From NCBI RefSeq assembly GCF_029960115.1, contig NZ_JASCOZ010000032.1:1-34545 (forward strand): 34,545 nucleotides of DNA, given 5' to 3'. Under the pieces are notes generated by a model. It was not told where the DNA came from. It saw only the letters and a program-made list of their open reading frames with translations, and did not search any database. Of this stretch, positions 17,259 through 23,719 are shown in pieces (within the stretch, counting starts at the first letter, position 1; the number at the start of each line of letters is the position of its first letter). This DNA is from Stenotrophomonas sp. PS02289. GTDB taxonomy: Bacteria > Pseudomonadota > Gammaproteobacteria > Xanthomonadales > Xanthomonadaceae. Both the position numbers and the translations under genes were made by a program.

Positions 17259-17981
17259 CAGATCGACAAAAGTCTGGCCCTGATGCAGGTTGCTTTGTCC
17301 AGCGTTGACTACATCAAGACGGTGGACGATGAAGGATTGCGCACTTCGAAGGCACAGGCGATGTGGTTCATCGGCTTGGGCACTGGCGGTCCGGCAGTAA
17401 CAGCCGGTGCGATGTTGATGCTGTACGAAGTTGCGATTGCCTTGTTCATCGGCTTTGGTCCACTCTTCATCCTGTGTCTGTTCTTCGACCAGACCAAGCA
17501 GCTGTTCCAGAAGTGGTCGCTCTACGTCATAGGAACACTGTTCTCGATGGCCGTACTGGCGGCCATGGTGAAAATCGCATCGGGCATGGTGATCCGCGTT
17601 GCAGGTGCGTTCTGGGTGGCCGACGGCATAGGAAGGCTGCTGCGAGACGGTGTGATGAGTGATGGCATCACCAGCATGGCAATGCAGCAGGGCGGCATGG
17701 GTCTGATCCGGACCACGCTGATCCTGGCTGCGCCCCCAATGGCCCAGATGTTCTTCCAGGGCACGCTGGGTAGCTTCATGGCATATTCGCAGATAGGTGG
17801 CTCACCGGGTGGGCAGCCGGGTCCGCAGGGTCAGCCGCCGGGGTCGTATACGCCGACGCAGACGACAAACTCCGCCAACCCAGGCGGCGACCAGCAGATG
17901 CCAAACGTGGGACGTACTGTTGGTGGCTCCGGTCCAACAGCTTCTGCTGAAGAAACTGGTAGGTACAGAAGGGCAAACTGA
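17259..17981 (+). pseudogene. virB6 3' fragment (copy lacking the first half)
   Basis: From 17259 to about 17866 this is a gap-free copy of virB6 15099-15706 at exactly 2160 bases distance; I count about 47 differences, near 92% identity. It lacks the virB6 start and about the first 140 residues. The frame stays open to 17981 (C-terminal 232 residues from an internal ATG at 17283 with no ribosome site). Past 17866 the tail diverges fully (SANPGGDQQMPNVGRTVGG against SVSERPAVNMDP in virB6). Some membrane residues have become charged (MVNIALG to MVKIASG, LILTTLIL to LIRTTLIL), suggesting loss of function as a channel. It may instead be an archive of an alternative tail. Confidence 0.8.
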
Positions 17982-18038
17982 GGAAGTATGGTTGTGTCGC
18001 CGGTCTAGATGGGACCTTTGCGCTAGTCGGAGAATGAG

Positions 18039-18569
18039 ATGAGAAACGTATTACTCGCTTTGGTCATGCTGATGGCATCTGCTTCGGCATATGCAGAGGG
18101 TCGTTGTCCGCCCGGACAGTACCCAATCGGTGGCCAGGGTGCGGGCGGATGCGCACCAATTCCGTCTGGCGGATCCGGCGGCCCTGCGCTATCCATTCCT
18201 ACTGGTAAATGGGAGACCCGATGGGGTGCAATCGCGTCAGGGATGTCGCAAGGGCCGAATCCGACAATGGCGACGGGAGTTTCGGTTTCCCAGACGTCAA
18301 AGAAGCTTGCACAGCAGATCGCGGTTCAGGAGTGTAAGAAACTCGGAGGTGTCGACTGCGAGGTGCAGATTGCGTACCACAATCAGTGCGTTGCGATTGC
18401 AGATCCGCTCGCTGAAGAGCGGAGCAAAGGGCGTTTGACCTCAAGTTTCATGGGTGCTAAGACGGAGAGCGAGGCTTCCAGGTTGGCACTCGAGCGTTGC
18501 GCTGGCCATGGTGCACGATGCGAGATAGTCTATTCGGCGTGCAGCATGTCTGAGTTCAGGAGGTTCTGA
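18039..18569 (+). CDS. DUF4189 periplasmic protein C
   Basis: 176 aa. Signal peptide MRNVLLALVMLMASASAYA, mature EGRCPPGQYP, GKWETRWGAI, IAYHNQCVAIADP, VYSACSMSEFRRF. Eight mature cysteines. It has a four- to five-residue insertion (SGMSQGPNPTMATG) in the first loop and its own variable segment after ADP (LAEERSKGRLTSSFMGAKTES). It follows the virB6 fragment by 57 nt, as A follows virB6 by 42 nt, so fragment plus C is a duplicate of virB6-end plus A. It is followed by hairpins at 18601 and 18628. Function unknown; a periplasmic self-recognition or protection role is inference from context. Confidence 0.83.
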   Translation: MRNVLLALVMLMASASAYAEGRCPPGQYPIGGQGAGGCAPIPSGGSGGPALSIPTGKWETRWGAIASGMSQGPNPTMATGVSVSQTSKKLAQQIAVQECKKLGGVDCEVQIAYHNQCVAIADPLAEERSKGRLTSSFMGAKTESEASRLALERCAGHGARCEIVYSACSMSEFRRF

Positions 18570-18600
18570 CCCGTCTCCGCGATGCGTCAACTTGGGCTAC

Positions 18601-18619
18601 CAGCGGTGTTCCACCGCTG
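18601..18619 (+). terminator. hairpin after DUF4189 C
   Basis: CAGCGGTG (18601-18608), loop TTC, CACCGCTG (18612-18619): perfect 8-bp stem 32 nt after the stop codon. No T tract follows directly, so it may not terminate alone; the next hairpin is 9 nt further on. Confidence 0.5.
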
Positions 18620-18627
18620 ACGCATAA

Positions 18628-18651
18628 AAAGGAGGCCATTGCGCCCCCTTT
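18628..18651. terminator. degenerate copy of the terminator found after DUF4189 A
   Basis: AAAGG-A-GGC (18628-18636) pairs with GCC-C-CCTTT (18643-18651) with one mismatch, loop of six. The GGAGGCCAT text matches the terminator at 16469-16477, so it is probably the duplicated and eroded version of it. The T tract is short on the + strand; the minus strand has TTTTT after the stem. Confidence 0.5.
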
Positions 18652-18698
18652 GACGTTGAATAAAGACTGTCCCGAAGTGCAAGAGCTCAGTTCCGTCC

Positions 18699-18768
18699 AT
18701 TTGCAGATGGCTGATGGACCGAGAGGCCAGCCGGGCCCGCAGGGGCGAGCACCGGGAGCGTATGGGCC
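18699..18768 (+). pseudogene. orphan virB6 tail remnant
   Basis: Gap-free alignment with virB6 15625-15694, about 53 of 70 bases identical by my count. Translated in the virB6 frame it keeps QMADGPRGQPGPQGRAPGAY against QIGGGASGQPGPQGQPPGSY. Neither a virB6 body before it nor a DUF4189 gene after it remains; the lipoprotein-lipase pair follows instead. Confidence 0.7.
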
Positions 18769-18840
18769 AAATAGATTCCGCGTTGCTGATGGCCTGCAAG
18801 CAAGGTGTGCTTGCAAAGCTGCTAGGGTGACCACTTCACG

Positions 18841-18871
18841 TGTCCGGACATCATAGGAAATTTCCTATAGT
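18841..18871. promoter_or_regulatory. adjacent palindromes overlapping a -10-like element upstream of the effector pair
   Basis: TGTCCGGACA (18841-18850) is a perfect 10-bp palindrome and ATAGGAAATTTCCTAT (18853-18868) a perfect 16-bp one, two bases apart. A -10-like TATAGT (18866-18871) overlaps the end of the second. A dimeric repressor bound there would block a promoter. No good -35 is visible at 17 nt, so the promoter itself is tentative. Confidence 0.45.
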
Positions 18872-18944
18872 GCCAATGGCGCACCGACGCTACTCTAGCC
18901 ATTACTTAGCTTGAGTCTCTGGCTGACCGGAAGGAGATGGACCC

Positions 18945-19613
18945 ATGGCGGCACCACCGACTTGGAAATGGACAAGTCTGGCATTGCTATTGGTGCTGAT
19001 GGGGGGCTGTGACCGCATACCCCAATCCGCGTCGGTGTCGGGCGGCACACGTCCGGGAACCGAGTGGTGGGGTCTTGTGAAGGAAAATCCCTCGCCGAGG
19101 CAGGGTGTCGATTTCACCTGGCAGGTGCATGACGCGCCTGGACCCTTCGCAGAAGTCCTCGCCCGCGCTCAATATGACGTGGTCAATGAGGATGAGTGCG
19201 GCTATGTGCATCCCATGACCGGCACCGCTATGAGGATGACGACATCAAGGGATGTGGCCTTGAGGCGAGCTGAGTCTGGCGAACACTCTGGAACCGTGTT
19301 GCTTGATCTCTTGCTGGACGGCGACTACTACGGTCGCGGAGTCTGCAGATGGGAGTTCACAACACTTAGCGTTGTCGCTCGGGCTACTGGATCTGAGGGT
19401 GAGACCAGATTCACAGGATTCATGGACAGTGCGACGGTGCTTGGCGGCGGATCGCTCACGCACTACTACCCTGACATGGAGTATCCGCGCGTTGATGCAT
19501 ATGCGAATTACCCGTCGTTGGGTTTGACAGAGCTTGATCGATTCAAGCCCGAAGTTCGGGGTAATACCTTCAGTTCCAGGATGAGTTCATCGGGGCGCAA
19601 GCATGAAAATTGA
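18945..19613 (+). CDS. putative immunity lipoprotein (X-Tfi) for the adjacent lipase effector
   Basis: 222 aa. Lipoprotein signal: TWKWTSLALLLVLMGGC, lipobox LMGGC with Cys22 as lipid attachment site, followed by DRIPQSA. The rest is a soluble periplasmic domain (GVDFTWQVHDAPGPFAEVLA, ECGYVHPMTGTAMRMT) with a Cys pair (Cys86 region and VCRWEF). I do not recognise a named family. It has AAGGAG 8 nt upstream of ATG 18945 and overlaps the effector start by 11 nt. Immunity lipoproteins encoded directly upstream of their effector are the rule for xanthomonad X-T4SS pairs, so the role is inferred from lipidation, order and coupling, not from homology I can demonstrate. Confidence 0.75.
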   Translation: MAAPPTWKWTSLALLLVLMGGCDRIPQSASVSGGTRPGTEWWGLVKENPSPRQGVDFTWQVHDAPGPFAEVLARAQYDVVNEDECGYVHPMTGTAMRMTTSRDVALRRAESGEHSGTVLLDLLLDGDYYGRGVCRWEFTTLSVVARATGSEGETRFTGFMDSATVLGGGSLTHYYPDMEYPRVDAYANYPSLGLTELDRFKPEVRGNTFSSRMSSSGRKHEN

Positions 19614-20949
19614 TTCCTCCGAGTTGGCCTATCTTTCAGATGGTGCGTATGTAAACAAGAATCCTGGCGCGCGCTCGGCCGACGAGCAGGAGGAGGTGAC
19701 AGTTTTTGGCCAAAAGTACGTGGTTTGGGAGTTTGTGGATAGCGCGCGTTCCGGCTATCAAGGAACAATCTATCAGCGCGTCGATACGGGTCAGGTCGTT
19801 GTGGCACATCGCGGAACGGAAGCGGTTGGTGCGGACGTCGGAACTGACGTGGCAATGGTGGCTGCAAGGGTGAACATTCAAGCGCCTGAAGCCATTGCTC
19901 TTACGGCTCGGGCGATGGAGCTTGCCAAAACACACAATGCTGCGCGAGGTACCCCGGTCGATGTCATTGTTACGGGCCACTCCCTGGGAGGTGCGCTGAC
20001 CCAGATTACAGCGCATCACTTTGATCTGAAAGGCGAAATATTTAATGCCTACGGCGCGGCCAGCCTTTCGCGGCGCATTCCCGAAGGTGGCAGTTCGGTC
20101 ATCAATCATGTGATGGCGACAGATCCGGTGAGCGCGGCTTCGCCCCACTACGGAGAGGTCAGGGTGTATGCGAAACAGAACGAGATCGACACTCTGAAGG
20201 CGGCAGGCTACGAGAGTAAGATGCATCCAGGCAACTTCATGCTCCCACAGCCAGTACGACGCTTGGGCGCGCCTGCGCTATCGCTTGATTCGCACAAGTT
20301 GGGCAATTTCCTTGGGCTGGATTCCGTGCTCGAGGATCCCCAGAGTCAGGCGCTTGCCAGCTCGCATCGCGACATGATCGAGGACTATCGAGGCGATGTG
20401 AAGCAGATTCGTCAGGTCGTTCCGTTCGTCATGGGTAGTGGTTTGGGTGTGCTGAAGCACGTATTCGACGAGGTTCGCGGCCCGCTTCCTGCTGGAGAGC
20501 CCGCGCGACGTGAGGAAGAGTCGCGTGCCAAGCCCGCCCAGGAGGTTCCCTCGGGTCCGCTCAAACCGCTGAATGGACCGGGCCACGTAGGCCACCCCTT
20601 GTTCATCGGCGCGCTGCGCGGTGTGCATGAGCTGGACCAGCAGGCGGGCAGGGTGCCTGACGTGCAGAGTGAGCAACTGGCGGGTGCTCTGGCATGCCGC
20701 ATGCATGAGCTGGGTGGCAAGCGCATCGATCACGTGGTGATGAGCAATGACGCCGCCACCACGTTTGCGGTGCAGGGGCAGCTGTCCGATCCCGCACATC
20801 TGCGAGCATCCGTGCCGACCGTGGCAGCCATGAATACGCCGTTGGAGCAGAGTGGGCGTGAGATCGAGAGCCAAGCGCTAGCACAGGCTGCACAGCAGGA
20901 TCAGGCCCAAGAGCAAGTGCGCAATGCGGGTCGGACCATGATTGGGTGA
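19603..20949 (+). CDS. X-T4SS antibacterial effector: class 3 lipase with C-terminal XVIPCD
   Basis: 448 aa, no signal peptide, as expected for a T4SS substrate. Residues about 1-240 are a lipase class 3 alpha/beta hydrolase: HRGT (69-72) near the oxyanion hole, nucleophile Ser127 in GHSLGG (125-130), probable Asp174 (ATDPVS), and His231 (SLDSHKLG) the best His candidate (His182 and His209 are alternatives). Residues about 328-448 form the XVIPCD secretion domain recognised by VirD4: HPLFIGALRGVHELD (331-345), RIDHVVMS (374-381), TTFAVQGQLSDPAH (386-399), and a Gln-rich tail (QALAQAAQQDQAQEQ). It probably hydrolyses membrane phospholipids in target cells. Translation is coupled to the immunity gene (11-nt overlap), and a terminator follows. 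Confidence 0.9.
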   Translation: MKIDSSELAYLSDGAYVNKNPGARSADEQEEVTVFGQKYVVWEFVDSARSGYQGTIYQRVDTGQVVVAHRGTEAVGADVGTDVAMVAARVNIQAPEAIALTARAMELAKTHNAARGTPVDVIVTGHSLGGALTQITAHHFDLKGEIFNAYGAASLSRRIPEGGSSVINHVMATDPVSAASPHYGEVRVYAKQNEIDTLKAAGYESKMHPGNFMLPQPVRRLGAPALSLDSHKLGNFLGLDSVLEDPQSQALASSHRDMIEDYRGDVKQIRQVVPFVMGSGLGVLKHVFDEVRGPLPAGEPARREEESRAKPAQEVPSGPLKPLNGPGHVGHPLFIGALRGVHELDQQAGRVPDVQSEQLAGALACRMHELGGKRIDHVVMSNDAATTFAVQGQLSDPAHLRASVPTVAAMNTPLEQSGREIESQALAQAAQQDQAQEQVRNAGRTMIG

Positions 20950-20996
20950 GTTCCGAGTGAGTTGATGCCAGATCGCTGTGCTGTGTGATGCATTCA

Positions 20997-21017
20997 AAGA
21001 GGCCCTTCGGGCCTCTT
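20997..21017 (+). terminator. terminator after the lipase effector
   Basis: AAGAGGCCC (20997-21005), loop TTC, GGGCCTCTT (21009-21017): perfect 9-bp stem, followed by CTCATC. It lies 48 nt after the effector stop and the stem ends in a short T/C-rich run. Confidence 0.8.
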
Positions 21018-21375
21018 CTCATCTGTGGAGACCTTGCTTACTCCGTTGCTGCTTCGCTGTCCGGCGCGAAGCGTGCCATAAGCGGCAGGAACGCGGATCC
21101 CCTCCGTCGAAGATGCCTCGCTAACGGTTCAGATCATTTTCGATGCGCTTCGGCGCGGATGCCTTGCGCCAGAAAGGCTCAAGGGCCAACCACAAAATGG
21201 ATGCATGCCCGCCTGAGAAAGGGTCGGATTTCGCCGACTGCACATCCGTGATCTCCCGTTGCATTGTCCGCTCCGTGAAGAGGGCGGCCGCAAGGCGCTT
21301 GACCTAGTGCCGCTCTCCCAACGCTATCTGCAACCGCCATTCCGGCGGGGCTAACGCTAAAGGGGTGTGTGACGT
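21018..21375. other. intergenic region before the second virB5-virB6 pair
   Basis: About 358 bases without a convincing gene. Inverted repeat GCTTCGC (21051-21057) / GCGAAGC (21066-21072). A -35-like TTGACC at 21299-21304 is followed 20 nt later by TATCTG (21325-21330), a poor promoter candidate. AAGGGG at about 21359-21364 is the only ribosome-site-like run before ATG 21376 and is rather far from it. Confidence 0.5.
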
Positions 21376-22203
21376 ATGGACACAAGTATCAATGCAAGAG
21401 ACCGAGCGACGGAGCAGTCAGATGGTGGGCGGTCGATTCGAGAAAGGTTTGTACGCCGACGGCTTCACGTGGGTGTCTTGACCGCTTGCGTAGCTCTAGC
21501 AGCTCAGACGGCGCACGCCACCACAACCGTCGTTACCAACCCAACTGCGATGGTACAGCAGCTCATTCAGTACGTGCTTGACGCTCAGGCGTACAGCAAG
21601 GAGGCCCAGCGTTGGAAGCAGACCGAGCAGCAGATCAAGGACATGCGGGCCATCTTCGACTCGGTGAACTTCCAGCTGAGCCTTCCGGACGGAATGAGCA
21701 TGGATGGCGTCGCCGACGACTACATGGTCAAACAGGTCTGCGGTGATTCAAGCAGTGCTTCCTTGCTGCAGCGCGGGTTCTCTGCGCTGAACCTCAGCAG
21801 CACCTCAGCCGTCAAGGAAGAGCAGGTCAAGATCTGCGTCAGCATCCAGATGGCGCAGAACCGCAAGTACAACGAATCTCTCGAGTTCCTCAAGAGCACG
21901 ATGAAGCAGATCCAGGAAGCAGAGCAGCAGAATCTTGAGTCTCGCGATAGTGACAAGAACAGTTCCGGCAGCGTCCAGGCGACACAGAGCGACACCGCGC
22001 GATTGAGCAATCATCTGCTGGCCATGGGGCAGGAGTGGTCGACGCGCATACAAGCTTACGACGCCTACATCGCCGCCATGCAGGCACGGCAGAACGTGAT
22101 CGCCCAGGCTGCCATCACCGGGAACGGTGCCTCGCGGGTGGTTACCGATGTTGCGAAAACCGTGGTTCTGAAGAAGGCACTGGATGACTGGGCGAACAAG
22201 TGA
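21376..22203 (+). CDS. virB5: VirB5 homologue (copy 2)
   Basis: 275 aa from ATG 21376. A long charged N-terminus (about 30 residues, RSIRERFVRRRLHVG) precedes the hydrophobic core LTACVALAAQTAHA, with cleavage after HA|TT. A later start is possible but none has a clear ribosome site. The mature part aligns in pattern with copy 1: QQIKDMRAIFDSVNF, the Cys motif DDYMVKQVCG, QVKICVSIQMAQNRKYNESLEF, and AYDAYIAAMQARQNV. Primary sequence is clearly divergent from copy 1, so this is an old paralogue or a separately acquired module, not a recent duplicate. It pairs with virB6 copy 2 downstream (59-nt gap). Role: alternative pilus-tip subunit, by inference. Confidence 0.87.
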   Translation: MDTSINARDRATEQSDGGRSIRERFVRRRLHVGVLTACVALAAQTAHATTTVVTNPTAMVQQLIQYVLDAQAYSKEAQRWKQTEQQIKDMRAIFDSVNFQLSLPDGMSMDGVADDYMVKQVCGDSSSASLLQRGFSALNLSSTSAVKEEQVKICVSIQMAQNRKYNESLEFLKSTMKQIQEAEQQNLESRDSDKNSSGSVQATQSDTARLSNHLLAMGQEWSTRIQAYDAYIAAMQARQNVIAQAAITGNGASRVVTDVAKTVVLKKALDDWANK

Positions 22204-22262
22204 CGCTACAGGCGCGAATCCGTACGCGCATGCGGACGGCGTTCACTCAATAGGACAACAAA

Positions 22263-23411
22263 ATGATGATCGACTTGAGCGAGGTGGTGTATTGGTTGGG
22301 CGGCGGTCTGGAGCCACTGCGGGCGGGCGGCGGTGCCAGCCTGGGTGATTTCGCGTTCTTCAAACTGATTCTGGATGCGTTGGAAACCAAAGTCGCCAAC
22401 TTTGGCGGTGAGGTGCTCGATCGCGTCATGAAGTGGGTCGGGGTGATCGGGGTGAAGTTCATGACGCTGTGGCTGATCATCCAGGGCTACCGCATCATGA
22501 CGGGGCGCAGCCAGGCCTCATTGGCGGCTGTGATGTCCGATGCAGGGTGGAAGGCCCTGATCGTCACCGTGGCGTCAGCCATGTCGATTTTCGGCGACAA
22601 CTTGAGTGGTCTGCTGATCTCCGATGTGCAGGGGGTGATCTCCACGCTGATCACAGGTGACTACGCACTGCCGGCCAAGCAGATAGACGCCGCGCTTTGG
22701 CAGATGCAGGTCGCCCTGGCCAGCATCGATGCCATCACGGTAATCAATGATCCGGTGCTCTCTGGTGAGAAGCAGCAGGCCAAGCTCCTGATCGGATTCG
22801 GTACCGGTGGACCGGCCATCACGGCGGGTGCCATGCTGCTGCTGTATCAGATCGCCATGTCGTTGTTCATCGGTCTGGGGCCGCTCTTCATTTTGTGCCT
22901 GCTGTTCGAGCAGACCAAAGGGCTGTTTCAGAAATGGTTGATGTACGGGATTGGCACCATGTTTTCGATGGCCGTGCTTTCGGTGATGGTGGGGTACGCG
23001 CTGGGCATCGTGATTGCCGTGTCGAAGGCCTTCTGGGTGGACACTGCGATCAGCGGTCTGCTGCTGGGAGGCGACGCGGGCACCAACTACAGCAGCCAGG
23101 CGCTGCAGCAGGGTGGGCTGGGTTTGATCCTGACCGTGTTGATCATCAGCGCTCCCCCGATGGCCGCCATGTTCTTCCAGGGAACGCTGGGCAGCTTCAT
23201 CGCGCATTCGCAGATGGATGGCAGTCGTTCGGGTGTGCTCCCTGCAGCGCAGGCTCCTGTCGTGATGCCGGCGAGCACGCAGCGACCGGTCGAGGCGGTG
23301 GAGATGCATCCGCAGATGGTGATGCCGGGTGTGGCGACGCGAGGCGTACTCACTGGGCCCGCGCATGAACCGGGCCGGCTGGGCATCGCCAACAGACGGG
23401 ATATGCAATGA
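22263..23411 (+). CDS. virB6: VirB6 homologue (copy 2)
   Basis: 382 aa from ATG 22263 (a second ATG follows at 22266). Same helix layout as copy 1: FMTLWLIIQGYRIMTGRSQ, GFGTGGPAITAGAMLLLYQIAMSLFIGLGPLFILCLLFEQTK, GTMFSMAVLSVMVGYALGIVI and APPMAAMFFQGTLGSFIAHSQM. The core is clearly homologous to copy 1 but not nearly identical. The C-terminal tail (from about residue 320: VLPAAQAPVVMPASTQRPVEAVEM) has no collagen-like GQPGPQG segment and no DUF4189 gene follows it. It forms an apparent two-gene unit with virB5 copy 2, suggesting an interchangeable VirB5/VirB6 set for the same core machine. Confidence 0.9.
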   Translation: MMIDLSEVVYWLGGGLEPLRAGGGASLGDFAFFKLILDALETKVANFGGEVLDRVMKWVGVIGVKFMTLWLIIQGYRIMTGRSQASLAAVMSDAGWKALIVTVASAMSIFGDNLSGLLISDVQGVISTLITGDYALPAKQIDAALWQMQVALASIDAITVINDPVLSGEKQQAKLLIGFGTGGPAITAGAMLLLYQIAMSLFIGLGPLFILCLLFEQTKGLFQKWLMYGIGTMFSMAVLSVMVGYALGIVIAVSKAFWVDTAISGLLLGGDAGTNYSSQALQQGGLGLILTVLIISAPPMAAMFFQGTLGSFIAHSQMDGSRSGVLPAAQAPVVMPASTQRPVEAVEMHPQMVMPGVATRGVLTGPAHEPGRLGIANRRDMQ

Positions 23412-23719
23412 CGACCAACCCTACCTCAAGCAATACATGCGTACGGAGGCGGGTGCGTTTAACAGGATCTTACGGTCAAAGGTGTGATGTAATTCAAAGA
23501 AACTCCACTCGGTCGCGACGCGGATTTCACGACTGGTGTAGGGTGTCGGCGTCGGGATTCCGGCGCATGACACAGGTAGCGGTATCCGAAGGGGGCTTTG
23601 GGTGCCGTGGGGGTCACCAGCGACAAGGTGTGCGGGTGTCGAACGCGACACACGTCTCTATCTTGTCGATGGCATCGCTGTGGTCCACTTCAATCCACTT
23701 CAGCTTCAAGGACGAATAT
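23412..23719. other. intergenic region before the exported Ala/Pro-rich protein
   Basis: 308 bases. The downstream reading frame happens to stay open back to an ATG at 23408 that overlaps the virB6 stop, but its translation is Arg/Ser-rich and unlike protein. A short inverted repeat GTGTCG (23636-23641) / CGACAC (23646-23651) may be an operator or leader hairpin. No strong promoter seen. Confidence 0.5.

Larger units (their letters stand above)
18570..18944. other. intergenic region with hairpins, virB6-tail fossil and operator-like palindromes
   Basis: 375 bases. In order: hairpin CAGCGGTG/CACCGCTG (18601-18619); weaker hairpin at 18628-18651; orphan virB6-tail remnant (18699-18768); hairpin TGCAAGCA/TGCTTGCA (18795-18815); palindromes at 18841-18850 and 18853-18868 with a -10-like TATAGT at 18866-18871; AAGGAG at 18931-18936 before the lipoprotein gene. 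It separates the DUF4189 array from the effector-immunity pair and probably holds that pair's promoter. Confidence 0.7.

Noticed and set aside
17283..17981. Reading the virB6 fragment as a third functional VirB6
   Set aside because: It lacks about the first 140 residues and the early helices, has no ribosome site at its first ATG, and carries charged substitutions in membrane segments.
20985..21251. 88-residue open frame starting in the terminator after the lipase gene
   Set aside because: Its start codon lies just before the terminator hairpin and the translation looks like repeat-derived text. It could be a dispersed non-coding repeat; no coding support.
23408..23719. N-terminal extension of the exported Ala/Pro-rich protein to an ATG overlapping the virB6 copy 2 stop
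   Set aside because: The added 104 residues are Arg/Ser-rich and would bury the clear signal peptide that starts at 23720, where a good AAGGA ribosome site exists.
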